Part shown: positions 22,958 through 35,693 of the stretch, one piece after another
Layout: the number at the start of each line of letters is the position of its first letter
Numbering within the stretch: position 1 is the stretch's first letter
Source: Phallus indusiatus
Taxonomy: Eukaryota > Basidiomycota > Agaricomycetes > Phallales > Phallaceae
Length of the DNA: 64,000 nucleotides
Assembly: GCA_027605045.1 (NCBI GenBank)
Contig: JAQFWX010000008.1
Coordinates: 1,860,001 to 1,924,000, forward strand
Direction of reading: 5' to 3'
The notes under the pieces: model-generated
The model's database searches: none
Told to the model about the DNA's origin: nothing
The model's input: only the letters and a program-made list of their open reading frames with translations
Made by a program: the position numbers and the translations under genes

Positions 22958-25401
22958 ATGCCATTACTCCCTGGCGTCGCGCCTGTTAAGCCTGAGTAGG
23001 TCATTTGCAGAGAAAATATTCCATAAGTAAACTTTGCCAGGTACATAATATCATTGAATGCTCCAATACCAAACGACGACGCAGCAGAAGGACAGGATGT
23101 TGAGCAGAATCAAGCTGATCAAGGTCGCGGTATCGATGAAAGCGAAGCGCAAGAACCGCCGAGTAAAAAGCAGAAGCTTTCAGGGGCTCAGCGAAAGCAA
23201 TTAGTAAAAGAAGAAAAGAAAAAGAATAGAGGAGCTAATAAGAATCGGAGGTTTGCAAGAGTGACGGAGAATGTTGAGTTATGCTGGAAACTTGCGTCCG
23301 GGGTACCATGCGGATTCGGAGAACAGTAACCACTTCAAGCTTTATCATCACATTGAGTGGCTAATAAAACCTGTTTTTCTCTCTCTCGTCTAGATGTCGC
23401 TTCACACATGATATCAAGACTTACCTCACAAACAAATCCAGAGACATTAAGCTTCCCCCGTCCTCTTCTCTGTCCACGGAACCTCCCTTTGTTATCCCAC
23501 CAGAAACTGGACCTGTCGATCCTGACTTTCCATCCATTGACTTTACAACCTCTTGTCCAATCTTTGAGTCGGCTGGCGTATGCAACGTCGGTTTAAAATG
23601 TAGATTCCTCGGAGGTCACGCTGGTCGAGTAGATTCCGGTCTCGGAATAGCTCTGATACAGGACGAACAAAAGCAAGACGAATTCAAAAAATCATTTGCT
23701 GAAAGGAATTTTTTAAAATCTGAAACAGCTAAAGCGTTAAGAACGAAAACGGTAGATGTACTCTTCGTAGCTCAAATGGATTTATGACTAATCACTCGTT
23801 CTGCACCCAGTACTTGACACCAATTGCCACAGAATACTTGACCGCATTAGAGAAGATCAAGCCAACAGCCGCGGGAAATGCAAATGAAGCCCTTGAAGCC
23901 CTTGAAACAGACAGCTTCACTCCAACAATAGACTTCGACGAGTCTCAAGTCGATTCTCCAGATGCAATATTGCGGCCCATCGAGAAAAAACGTTTGGATT
24001 GGAGGGGGAAAACATGTACGTAAAACGATTATCGAATGCATTGTAGCTAACTGATATCACTCCAGATCTTGCGCCTCTCACTACCGTCGGAAATTTGGTG
24101 CGAATGGCCACCTTTTATTACAATGACCACCAACTGACATCCTCTCTGTAGCCCTTCAGAAGGCTATGCGTCAAAATGGGAGCGGATATCACATGTGGAG
24201 AAATGGGTCTGGCGACCTCATTTTTATCCGCTTCCAAGGAAGAGTGGTCTTTGGTCCGTCGGCATCCATCTGAGAAAACATTCGGAATTCAACTAGCTGG
24301 AAATAAACCTTCAACTCTGGTACCAACCGCCGAAATAATGGCCAAAGAATTTGGTAGTAATCTGGATTTTGTCGACCTTAACTGTGGTTGTCCCATCGAC
24401 CTTGTGTTTAAATCGGGTGCTGGTTCTGCATGTAAGTAGTGATAAGTTTTAAGCAAGGATTTCTTTCTGACGATGTCATTATTCTTTAAAAGTACTTGAT
24501 CGCGTCAGTAAACTAGGAGAAATACTAATTGGAATGAATCGTGCTTTGGGCGAAATACCCCTCACTCTGAAAATCCGGACTGGAATCAAAGATAACAAAA
24601 ACACTGCGCACAAGCTAATGCCTAGAGTAGCCAAAGAATGGGGTGCCAGCGCGATAACAGTACGCTTTAAAGCTATTTCGTTATTCATGTGTTGAGTATT
24701 ACTATTAGATCCATGGCCGGTCACGACAACAACGGTATACCCGTCTCGCGGATTGGGATTATATCAAACAATGCGTCGACACCCTTCGCGAGGCTTCTCA
24801 GGACGACGATTGTACGTATCCTTGTTTCTTATTAATTTGTAATTAGAATAGCGTTCTTACCTTAAAACGAAAGTACCCACTATTCCAATTTTCGGTGGGG
24901 GCGATTGTTATTCATCCGAAAGCTATTGGACCGCCATCGATAATACAGGAGTAGACGGAGTCATGATCGCTCGAGGAGCTTTGATTAAACCTTGGATATT
25001 CACTGAAATCAAAGAGAAAAGAGAATGGGACATCAGTTCTCGAGAAAGGTTGGATCTTATACGACAGGTATAGCAAATTTTTCAATATCTGCAAAATCAT
25101 GTTGCTTACGCGCAATACCGTAAGTACGCTGAATTTGGTTTAGAGTAAGTGTACACCTCAATTCCAATCTTTTGTCACGAAAATTACCGCAAATACCAGT
25201 CATTTCGGCTCCGATACGGCTGGAGTAAACAAAGCAAGACGATACCTATGTGACGCGTTGTCTTTCCAATACCGATACATTCCAATTGGCCTTCTTGAAC
25301 GACTGCCGGGTAAAATTAACGAAAGACCCCCGCTATTCCGTGGACGAGATGAATTAGGCGCGCTTTTTTTTCATTTACATTCATCAGAGTGCCGTATTTG
25401 A
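22958..25401 (+). CDS. DUS3: tRNA-dihydrouridine(47) synthase, DUS3-like
   Basis: Eleven exons: 22958-22995, 23041-23325, 23394-23751, 23811-24015, 24066-24097, 24152-24431, 24493-24659, 24709-24811, 24874-25067, 25125-25144 and 25200-25401, giving 627 residues. The N-terminal third is Lys-rich and has two CCCH zinc-finger segments: [10 protein letters not shown] with CRFTHD, then [16 protein letters not shown] with FLGGH. The barrel follows with [16 protein letters not shown], then [12 protein letters not shown] with the catalytic Cys. [31 protein letters not shown] and [15 protein letters not shown] give the FMN and tRNA-binding parts. This order is specific to Dus3, which reduces U47 in the tRNA variable loop. 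Exon 10 has only 20 bases. Confidence 0.95.
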
Positions 25402-25821
25402 CGTTTAACTATAGAAACCCTTCTCGCCAGCGGCAATAGTAACACCTGGGTCAAAATCTCGGAGATGTTCCTCGGTCCCGCGCCGGACAGTTTTACGTTC
25501 ATACCCAAACACAAAAGTAACGCTTATGGGGAAGATGAGTATCAGGGTTGATCGATACTCTATAACTTTGTTGTGCTGTTTAAACATGTTTAATGTATTT
25601 ATTAATCCTGTGAAAATAATTTTGGATACGTGGTATAGCATGCATATGATTATATGCCATTAAACAGGATCTATGGAAAAGTAACAAGGAAAGTAACTAA
25701 GCAAGTAACTAAGTTCCATGTGCAAATCGGAAGGAAAGAACAAGTGCGATTGAGAAGAGAGAACCGATGGAATCTAAAAGGCATAAGTGGTAGTGGTGGA
25801 CGTATCGTTGTTTGTGTATTT
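25402..25821. other. intergenic between convergent genes
   Basis: About 420 bases between the DUS3 and importin stop codons, presumably both 3' untranslated regions. A short tandem run of AAG.TAACTAAG units occurs near 25678-25712. Confidence 0.4.
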
Positions 25822-28800
25822 TTAAGTACTAGGAAGGAAAATCGTTAGCCCAGCAGCGGCAACTTTATCCGGCATTTGGCTGTTGAATAAAACGAGCACT
25901 TCTAATAGTCCTTTTCGAATTTCGTCGCCTAATTGATCCGGTCCATCAGGGTTAAGGACGTAGGCGAATACGCTCAAGAGTTGATCAACATAGGGAAGAA
26001 GGACAGCAGAGTTTGTATGAATGAGGTGGAAGATCATGCGGAACAAAGGCCGATTTTCAAGATGATCATGCTTTAACGGCAGAGCTGACAAAATAACGGG
26101 TAATACCTGAAAATAAATTAGTATGTGGGCGCAATTCTGAGTGACGGAAGATGTACCTGGTCGAGAGGTACCGCGGAAGTATTTTTCAAAATCATACGCG
26201 ACACAGCGCCTGTAGCGTTATCCCGGGCATTGAAGCGCGCAGTTGGAGATCCGTCTGGAACGTCGAAGAGTGGGTGCAAGGCACTCAACAAGTTCATGTA
26301 TTGCGAAGAAAGGTCGGCACCCGAGTTCTCGACAAGCATCCCTGTAGCGAACGCGCCGTTACTTTGTACTTGCGGATCTGAGTCGGCAAGCGCAGAAAAG
26401 AGTAGGGTTAAAATAGGCTATATTAACATTAATAAGAGATAGCGTGGCTACGAGAAAAGGGGCGAAACGAACCTCAGAGAACGGTGTAATAGCCTCTTTC
26501 ATTCCACCTATGATCTCACCAATACATCCAACCGTTGAAGAGCGATCGCTGATGGATCTGTTTTTACCCTGAATATGGAAGTAAACGTGTAGCAACGATC
26601 CATAAGGGCGACATGATGACGTACGTAGTACTTGGCAATCAACGGGAAGAACTTCTTAAATGATTCTGTGAATTGTTCACCCAAAGCGCTAGCAAGGGCA
26701 GCCACCACATCGGCTGCAGCGCTGATGAGCATCGAATCTTCTTCAGCTTGGTCCTCTGGCTGATCATCCGTCTCTTCTTGGTCCGGATCCATTTGGCAAA
26801 CGGCCTTTTGTTCTAATACAGTGGTAATTATTTCGGATATCTGCTTGAAATCTAGAATAACGTCAGCTTTTATTATGATTTAAACAACACTATCCCTTAC
26901 AGGGTTCAACAAGGGCGGGTCCCATCTCGTTGATGGTTTCTGCTAAACCGACAAAAAGCGTAGAAGCGGACGCTCTAATAAAGGCATCAGTATCACAAGG
27001 ATTAAAAGTAATGCAAAATGAGACGGAAAAAAGTCAGAAATATATCGCATTCGTCTCATATGTCCTTAGGACAGTCGAAGTGAGCTGAGTTATACGAGTT
27101 TTTCACATCATAAAGGGCGAAGAAAGGGAAGAGTAAAATTAGTAAAGTAACACGTACTTCTCGTCTTCTTCGTTAGCTGCTTCAAGGATCTTGGGGAATA
27201 TGTGGCTAACCAACTCGACTACCTTCTCATGAAGAGGTACTTTCTGAAACAAAATAGTCAGACATGATTGGTTAAAGAGCTGGTGCCACGTACTGCAGGT
27301 AAGCCAGGAACCCATTCAGAGGGCTCCGAGAGTTGATAGAATACTTGGCAAATCGAGAACAAGGAATCGTAGGCCGCTTTCCGTACTCCGTCACTATAGT
27401 GCTGAACAAGATTGAGAAGTTCGACCACAACGTTCTCGACGTAAGGAAGGAATTGGTCACGAGTTGCGACACAGATAGAGCCGACAGCACTAGCCGCATT
27501 TTGTTTTTCGATGCAAATTGCCGAAGAGGTTTTGAATAGCTCATCTACATCGAGGTCGAGGGTATCAGATACAGGAATTGCATTTGAAGATGTGTCTCCG
27601 CTGAAAGATTGATCTGGGCTGGCTACTCAAGGAAAACTTAGATGAGGTTAGAAACGATCCAACGATTGACTAACGTACAGTCATCAAGAGCATTTTCGTC
27701 TTGCTGGAGACTCTTAATGATGGCAGGAATGACTTGAGGAAGATATTGGGAGAATTCTTCGCCAAAGACATCTGCCATAATGTCGAACGTTATGAAGCTA
27801 CATTCGGCCAATCTCGGGTTTGCCTGTTGTAAGAAAGCGAAGGCCTGGGCCATGAGGTCGGGGAAGAATTGCCTGAAAGTGTCCTTGCCAACAGCTTGAG
27901 CGAACGTCCCAACAGTGTCCATAGTAATGCCCTTCAGCTCGACTTCCTCGGTTGAGTCTCCTAGTGATAAGAAACGTTGGATTTTCATCACGGTTGTCTG
28001 GAAATACGGAATGAAGCGCTCCTTTGCGGAATGTGCGGCACTTCCAATCGCACCCATAATAACGGCCTGAACGTCAATGGGCGAGGTTTCCAAAAGCGTC
28101 ACCAGGCGTTCCATAATAGGGTTCAAATAAGGATCGACGTCGTTCGGCAAGATTTCGAGCATACTGTCCAAGGCGATACAAGCATACTTTTGCGTCGAAG
28201 GATCATTGAGCAGTTCAAGGATTGCGGGCATCAGAACAGCATGACGGGCGGCACAGTCGTCTTCGCAGTGCTCGCAGAGACACCCAATGGCGGTACAAGC
28301 AGCTTTGCGTACATCAACGTCTCCGTCAGAAAGACCCCGGTCAATGACGGCCCAGACACCCGCAATATTTTGAGAGAGATATTCGGCGATCCCCTCGACA
28401 CAAGTTCCAAGCATCATTAAAGCGGCACGACGATGACCTGCATTGGGCGAAACCATGTATCGCTCAAGAAGGGCTTGGACAGGTGGGTAGACTTGAGAAG
28501 CGGGGAGCGACAACGCCAAAACATCCATAACACGGAGAGCACTCTATAAAGCTTGTTCAGTTACTCTAGTCAAGGCTATAGCTAAACTATATCTTACTCT
28601 TGAAGGAGACTCATCGTCCGGGTCTTCAGGAACAGGCTCTGCCGCAATAGGTAGAAGTCCGTCAAGAATGGGCGCGGCAAGATTGTTGCTCTGGATTTTA
28701 GTACGTTTGCTAAAAGGAAGTAAGAGATCTGAATGCCACCAAAAAATCGCGACATACTATTTAACCGTCCAATTAAGGGCATTGAGGGTCATATTGCGTA

Positions 28801-30009
28801 TCTCCTCTTGTATTGTGGTATTCGAAGCATATTGGAGAAGAAACCGAACCAGATGAGGGACGTGCTTTGAGAGAAGGGGCGCTTCCTACAGAACATTAGT
28901 TACGGCAAACATTCATAATTGAAGTGAGCATACAAGGATCAACAGCGTATCAAACAGATCGAAGATATCTCTTGCACTCTTTTCATCTCCGGCCTCCATA
29001 ACTTGTCCAAGAACGTTCATCATACTCGGTAAGACCTCTTGGTATTGTCTCTGAACAAATTGGATATTAGATATTTCGAGAACTACCACGCGAGTTGAGG
29101 CAACATACGACTGCATTTTTTTCTTCGATATCGATATATTCGGCCAATAGACCGAGAGATCTAAACAATAAAAATTACACCGATTGTCGTATTGAAAAGT
29201 TACGTCCATACCTGACAGCTGTAACTCGGACTTCCAATGAGTCGTTATCATGGGCAAGGGCGCTGAAAAGCTTGAAGAAGTCCGCAAGATGGGGTTGAAG
29301 CTCGGGTCCAGCTTTTTCAAGAACAGCACAGATAATGTACGATCCAGTTTCCCGTTGAGAAACCACATTGGATGTTGCAGCTTGGGTTAAAGATGGTAAT
29401 AGGTTTGACCAAGTTCCAAGAGGGAACTCGATCTCGGCGATGGCAGCGATGACACGCGCAATTGCATGACGGACAAGCTTACTGCAGGGTGTTAGATACA
29501 GTTGAAGCGATTTGCAAATGTAATCCCCTACTTTTGTTCATTAAAGGCCAGCTCGAGGATTTTATCTTTTATGGTCTGGCGGGTATCAACTGGGACAGTT
29601 TCCCAAAGCGAATTTTGACCTGGGCTTGTGCGTTTTCGTAATTCAACTGCTGCTAGTTGACGAATCTACAGAAGATTGTGAAGAATAAATATAAAAGTTC
29701 TGCTTGATAAGGGAAAAGGTGTACACTAACGTTGATCTGTGGCGAAGTAGCAATGATCTCAAAAAGGGCGGGAATACAGCGACTATCACGATAGAACTCC
29801 CGTGAAAGGGTAGCAGTAGCCTGAGTTAAACGATATTCAATTACTGAGAAATGTGAGATCGCGTGAAGTATCGAACATACTGCTTTTATAACATTTGTAT
29901 CAGGTGCTGTTGTTTGCTCCAAAAGGCCATGTAAATTTTGAACGAATGAGGGCTAAAGGAAGTTTTTTTCAATGGTCATGATACAACAATTATTGAAACG
30001 TACATCCAT
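25822..30009 (-). CDS. KAP123: karyopherin/importin beta, Kap123 (importin-4) type
   Basis: Seventeen exons, the first only six bases (30004-30009, Met-Asp), then 29881-29952, 29731-29820, 29532-29665, 29212-29481, 29109-29160, 28934-29050, 28758-28885, 28598-28709, 27679-28543, 27294-27625, 27158-27243, 26901-26974, 26625-26851, 26473-26568, 26157-26417 and 25822-26106. Product 1068 residues. MDPSFVQNLHGLLEQT, INIRQLAAVELRKR and LVRHAIARVIAAIAE match the N-terminus of Kap123. HEAT repeats continue throughout, for example QKYACIALDSMLEILPNDV. Kap123 imports ribosomal proteins and histones into the nucleus. Intron 12 is 183 bases, about three times the local norm, and could hide a small exon. 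Confidence 0.92.
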
Positions 30010-30401
30010 AATGTGAGGAAAAAGGGGAGATGGTCGTGGTACGAGCTTAAGGAACCGAAATAAAATTTTTGAGCGGAATTTTACTTGTTCACGCTTCCTA
30101 ATATACGGCGCACTCAGTCGGTGTCTTACATAAGCACCTCAAACTACGCACAATGATCAACGGCTGCACCACAATATAAGGCAAACTTCTGCTGAAGAAG
30201 ACATTATTTTATTTTTGTCGACTGATTTACCAAATTTATAAGGTATTTACTTCACATGGGGAATACGTAACCAGTAAGATATAAAGCGCGATTGGAAAAC
30301 AAATAAGTATTCCCGCGGTTCGGTTTCTACACAGCACGACTATCTTCAGAGCCAAAAGATAACGAAAAACCAGGGATTTTGTTTTCTTGAATATATCCCG
30401 G
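30010..30401. other. intergenic, importin promoter and DHODH 3' end
   Basis: About 390 bases; nothing else recognised. Confidence 0.35.
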
Positions 30402-32076
30402 TCATGGTATAACTCCAGGAGGAGGTATAATCGGCGTATCGATATGATCCTTCTTTCGCAAATCCGATTCGCCTGCGGATGTCATAGCAAGTAGCCCAGA
30501 TTTTTGTTGAGAGTCGTAACCAAGTGAGAAATAGTTGTCTTCAACTTCGCTTAATCGCTTTTTTAAACTTTCAGCCTCCCTGATGAGAGCCTGTATATCG
30601 GACGACGAGCCGGTAGTTGTGACTAGTTGCAAAGGTGATTTCCATGACAAACGATTGATTGCCTCGCCAGATACATCCATCCAAGTGGTATTCAAACGCC
30701 TTAGTTCATCATTTAATTCGTCTTTGATCCTTCTGACGGTCCCAACGCCACCATACCCAAATGAGGTATATACCTGTACTGCAGACGCACCCGCCCGGGC
30801 GAACTCCAAGGCATCAGCTCCAGAGGTAATCCCACCTGCACCAATAATGGGAATAGAGGACGGCAGTTCAGAACGCAACACGGCCAGAGCTTTCAATGAT
30901 AAAGGCTTGAGCGGTGGGCCAGATAAACCTCCTATCTCGTCCTTGTGTTCTATCAAGAAAAAAGTAAGCGTCAGAACATAAGGAGATATTTTGTGAGAAC
31001 AATAGCTTACCTGATAACAAGGTATCCGGTCGTGATATCGTTGTATTGCTAACAATGACACCGTCTACATTGCTGTTTCGTACAACCTCGCCTAAATCGC
31101 GTATGGCTTCTTCCGTCAGGTCTGGAGCAATCTTGAGCACCAGTTTCGCCCTGTGACCTGTATTTTTAGCGATAGAGTCTCGTTCTTGCTTTGCATGACG
31201 AAGCAGTTGCTCAAGTAAACCTCGTCCTTGCAAAGATCTTAGGCCGGGAGTATTCGGTGATGAGACGTTGATGACGAGCACTGGCACTAGAGGTGCAAAT
31301 ACCCGTATGCCTGTTAAGAAGTCTGATATGGAGTCCGGAGGAGAGTTCTTGTTCTTTCCTAAGTTGACAGATAAGAGCCGGGTCGAATCTGCGTCGGAGT
31401 GTTTTTGATTGTAAGCAAGTAACCGGGACACGAGGAACGTGTGGCCTTTAGAAGGGAAACCGTATCGATTAATCACAGCATTATCGTCGGGAAGATGGAA
31501 CACCCGAGGTTGGGGATTCCCTGGCTATGTAAATTTAAATCATAGCTACGTTCAAGAGATAAAACTAACGTACCTGTGGCTTTGGTGCAACGCTTCCTAC
31601 CTCGACCCATCCAAAACCGAGGCCGAATAGACCGTCTATAGCCTCTCCATCTTTGTCAAATCCAGCGGCCAATCCAACTGGATTCGATAATTGACTTCCC
31701 CAAAGCTACAAGAAGCATAAGTAAAAGATATCAATGGGCTTCGGCCAGTCCTCACTTCAACGGCGAGTCGTTCGTCGTCCACACCACGATCTCTAGGGGC
31801 CCACCCCGAGCGTAAGATTTTAATCGCTAGTTTGTGCGAAGTTTCCGCATCAACAACGTTTCTTAATAGAGGGGTGAAGAAGTAACGATGGATAGCAGAG
31901 CGGGAGTCGGAGTAGTAAACAAGTAATAATGTGCCTCCTGCTACCAGAGCAGCTACGGACCCTAACCGCAAGATTGGATACGACTTTGAGCTCGAAGAGA
32001 ATATGGACCGGGTATTAGATGATGTTGAAGTTGTTCGCGCTTTGGCGAATATTCTGGACGAGAGACGGAAGCTCAT
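30402..32076 (-). CDS. URA9: dihydroorotate dehydrogenase (quinone), mitochondrial
   Basis: Four exons: 31756-32076, 31574-31705, 31011-31524 and 30402-30949, 504 residues. A basic Ser-rich presequence ([20 protein letters not shown]) precedes one membrane segment ([20 protein letters not shown]). This is the class 2, ubiquinone-linked arrangement on the inner mitochondrial membrane. Domain motifs are [64 protein letters not shown] with the catalytic Ser region, and [20 protein letters not shown] for FMN phosphate. It does the fourth step of pyrimidine synthesis. The C-terminus carries an extra tail of about 60 residues. A copy of the first exon lies at 33845-34041. Confidence 0.95.
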
Positions 32077-32145
32077 GGAGGTGAGAGTTGCTTAGTCATG
32101 AGGTGACACTAAGTAGAACTGTAGAAGTCTCCGACAAAAAAATGT

Positions 32146-33430
32146 CTACAGCTTTGCACCAGTACATTGATCCAAAAATGACTCGATAACACCAATCCAA
32201 ACCTCTACGTCAAAATATTCAAACCACACATGCCCAAAAGCATAACTAGGGACTTGTCCTCGTTTTAACCCAATGGTCACTAGCTTGGCGTTGGGACACG
32301 CTCGCAAAATCTCTTCAGCGCAGCTGAATGGAGCACAGCGATCTTCCGTACCATGTACGACGAGGATTTTTACGGATGAATCTATATATTTCAGCTCATC
32401 GGCAAAAGAAAACTCAGAGAGCTGAAAGAGGATCCGAATCTCATTAGTTAATCATTAGTTGAAAATGGTGAGAAGTACCAGAACTTACAATTCTACGCTG
32501 CTCCACTTTGAATGATGAACATTCAATAGACATATCAACATTTGAAACGAATTGGACCTACAAATAACGTCGAATGGACTGCAGATGGCTTTGTGAATCG
32601 CCATAGAGGACTTACATACTACACTCAGACGCTCACCGTTTATTCAAAACATCCTCCCATGCCTTGAATCGCATTTTATTCTCTGGCGCGGCTATCCATT
32701 TAGGGCTGAACGAATACACCAAAATTTCGTGGATAATTGAGCTTATTTGATTTTCAGACCTTTGTCGGTCGTCAACCCCATCACTGGCAGCCGCTGACAA
32801 CTGCCTGCCGTAATCTTTCATTGGAACGGACGATGCATACGTTCCCCCGAATAAGGCGTGATGAATGCGGAAAGATAATTTATGGGGACTGGTGGGATGC
32901 CTGTGAAGAATCAAAATCCGTTGCAAAAGTATGCCTGTTCTTGTGTCAGTTGATGTCACTGATAAGATTGACTTCACTCTTCCTACCACCCATAGAAAAC
33001 CCTAAAATATCAACGTCCCGCCATCCAAGCTTTTCTATGAGGGCAACTACATCCCTCGCTAATAAGTCGATACTTAGCTTGTTGCGTGCTTTTGGAGTAA
33101 AGTATGTTGATAAGCCTAATCCCCTTTAAAACGCTAAATTGTCACACCTACAAAAAAATAACCACAAAGACAAACCTCTGGTCAAATGTTAAAACTTTAA
33201 AAAATAATTGTTCAAAATCAAATTAAAGAAAACCAATATAAAAAGGCTTTACCCGTCCGCTTGTTGCTGAGATGGGGCATTAACCTGGGCGCCCAATCGA
33301 GTTGGGTGCAACCGACGCCATTGATAAGAACAAGCGGCAGAGTTTGCTTCTTGGACAGATGTTCCCTCCCGTGTACAGTGTAAGCAAGATTGGTGCCATC
33401 TGCCAAAATCAGGTATTCCGGCTCGGACAT
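32146..33430 (-). CDS. alpha/beta hydrolase, paralogue A, probably disrupted
   Basis: Exons 33253-33430, 33176-33194, 32990-33123 and 32637-32934 are intact in phase, and the last exon 32146-32421 is open. The 19-base exon 2 encodes VLTFDQR. GFSMGG is the nucleophile elbow and FGHVWFEYFDVEVW holds the catalytic His. Between exon 4 and the last exon, copies C and D have two 17-base exons around a normal intron. Here the first has 18 bases and the intron would be only 34 bases, so the frame is lost and translation would stop before the C-terminal 90 residues. Either a pseudogene or a changed gene model. Starts at ATG 33430. Confidence 0.65.
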
Positions 33431-33844
33431 TGACAATATTGAGTACTTGCTTGAGTGAGTATAGCTTGTTGCACTGTGTCAGTAATTGCGGCAGGCGTCT
33501 AAATTCTTTTCTCAGCTTTGGCTTGGCTTTGGCCTACGATGCCATCCCCATTTTGCATGCAGCAAGGGTTCGCCCTGGTTCGCCATACCGTTCAGCTGGC
33601 CTCCATCTGCACGTTGTTTTTTTCTTTTGTGTGTATGATGTACTTTTATTGGCTAGCTTTATTCCTAAGTACGTTACTACGGAGGCCTGCTAATGCCAAC
33701 TTGAAGTCTTATTGAACTTGAAGCTTTTGGTCTACACTTTTTCTTCTTGTTTGGAAAGCAATAAGATGAACTCAATCAGAATAATCGTCTCACGTGGCCG
33801 AATAAACATCATTCATTCTATGCGTAAGTCGAAAGAGGATATTG
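33431..33844. other. intergenic, upstream of hydrolase A
   Basis: About 410 bases; no gene seen. Confidence 0.35.
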
Positions 33845-34041
33845 TTACTATTGAGTGTTCATCGCTCAGAGTCGGAAGTGGTAAAACAAGCAATAATGGG
33901 CCTCCGGCTACCAGGGCAGCTATAGCAACTACGGACCTAACCGGAGGATTGAAAATGACTTTGAGCTCAAAAAAATTATGAACCATGGGTTGGAGTTGTT
34001 CGCGCTTGGGCGAAGATTCCGGACGAGGGACCGAAGCTCAT
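33845..34041 (-). pseudogene. duplicated 5' fragment of the DHODH gene
   Basis: Minus-strand sequence matching exon 1 of the DHODH gene at about 31880-32076. It keeps the ATG and the start MSFGPSSGIFAQARTTPTHG against [20 protein letters not shown]. Further on it keeps the TTTGAGCTC and CC.GCTACCAG.GCAGCTA blocks of the membrane segment. It has frameshifts and ends after roughly 57 codons. It was carried along in the 2.0-kb duplication that made hydrolase B. Confidence 0.8.
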
Positions 34042-34141
34042 GGAGTAGGTGACCGGACCTTTCGCAGGGTGTCTTCTGCTGATGCTACGTACTAAAACAT
34101 TTCTTAATTCTTTCGTCCTTGTAACACAGGCATAAAAATCT

Positions 34142-35430
34142 CTACAGCTTTGTGCTAGTACATTGATCCAAAAATGACTCGATAACACCAACCCAAACCT
34201 CTACATCGAAATATTCAAACCATATATGTCCAAAAGCATAACTAGGGACTTGTCCTCGTTTCAACCCAATGGTAACTAGCTTGGCGTTGGGACACGCTCG
34301 CAAAATCTCTTCAGCGCAGCTGAATGGAGCACAGTGATCATCGGTACCATGAACGACTAGGACCTTTATGGACGGATCTATATATTTCAGCTCATCAACG
34401 AAAGAGAATTTAGACACCTGGAAAATAATCCAAATTTCATTAGCTGAAAACATTTTGGCGTGTATCAAAGCTTACTTACCATTCTGCGCTGCTCGACTTC
34501 GAGTGACGATTATTAGTAGACATATTCCATTTGAAACGACTGGACCTACAAACAACGTCCAATGGGCTGTAGATGGCCTTTTGTGAGTTGCTATAGAAGA
34601 TTTACTATAATTCACTCAGATGCTTACCGGTTAATTAAGGCATTGGTTTTCCATGCATTGAGTCGCATCTCATTTTCAGGCGCGGACATCCATTTAGGGC
34701 TGAATGAATAATACAAAATATCGCGGATGAATATGCTTCTTAGATTTTCTGAATAAGACTTTTGTCGATCGCTATCGCCACTATCAGCTGCTGACAATTG
34801 TTTGTCGTAATCTTTCATTGGAACAGACGACGCATACGTTCCCCCGAGTAAGGCGTGATGAATGCGAAAAGATAATTTATGGGGGTTGGTGGGATGCCTG
34901 TGAAAAATCAAAATCTGTTGCAAAAGTACACCTGGTCTTGCATAAGCTCGTATCACCGATAAGGTTAGCTTCACTCTTCCTACCACCCATAGAAAACCCT
35001 ACAATATCAATGTCCCGCCATCCAAGCTTTTCTATGAGAGCAACTACATCTCCCGCCAATAAGTCAATGCTGACCTTGTTGTGTACTTTTGGGTCAGAGT
35101 ATGTCGATAAGCCCAATCCCCTTGAAAACGCTATTGAATTGTCACAGCTACAAAAGAATAACCACAAAGACAAACCTATGATCGAATGTCAAAACTTGGG
35201 GAAAAAAAGAATATTTGTTTCAGATCAAAAGAAAATTAGTATAAGAAGGCTTTACCCGTCCGCTTTTTGATGAGATGGGGCAATAGTCGCGCCCAATCGA
35301 TTTGGGTGCAAGCCGCGCCGACGATGAGAACAAGCGGCAAAGTCTGCTTCTTGGACAGATGCTCCTTCCCATGTACAGTGTAAGCAATTTTAGTGCCATC
35401 TTCTAAAATCAGATATTCTGACTCGAACAT
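34142..35430 (-). CDS. alpha/beta hydrolase, paralogue B, probably disrupted
   Basis: Exons 35256-35430, 35176-35194, 34987-35120 and 34628-34931 are in phase, and the last exon (up to about 34438, stop 34142-34144) is open. Motifs are DGTKIAYTVHGKEH, VLTFDHRGLGLSTY, GFSMGG, ILVVHGTDD-like IKVLVVHGTDD, and FGHIWFEYFDVEVW. Closest to copy A, with a constant offset of 2.0 kb. The small fifth exon has the expected 17 bases, but its donor is GG in place of GT and the following intron would be only 32 bases. As in copy A, the C-terminal exon cannot be joined by a normal splice. Reading through gives a stop a few codons later. Possibly a pseudogene. Confidence 0.65.
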
Positions 35431-35693
35431 TGAGCCAGTATGGCTTATTGTGTGATTTGGGGCTGCATCCCAATGTCTTTATATTGCCTACCCCAAACAT
35501 TATCGTACACGTGATGCATATTCAGAATATGAGTTTGACGTATGTCTAACGGATTCTTCTATTTGTTCCAAAAAGTCCGCTCGTTTGCCATTCAATTGCT
35601 TCGGTGTAAGTTTATGCCTTCTTTGTGGCTCAATACAGTTGTCAATAACGGTAAATACGTTGTGCGGTTACAAATTACATTGATAGGTGGTCT

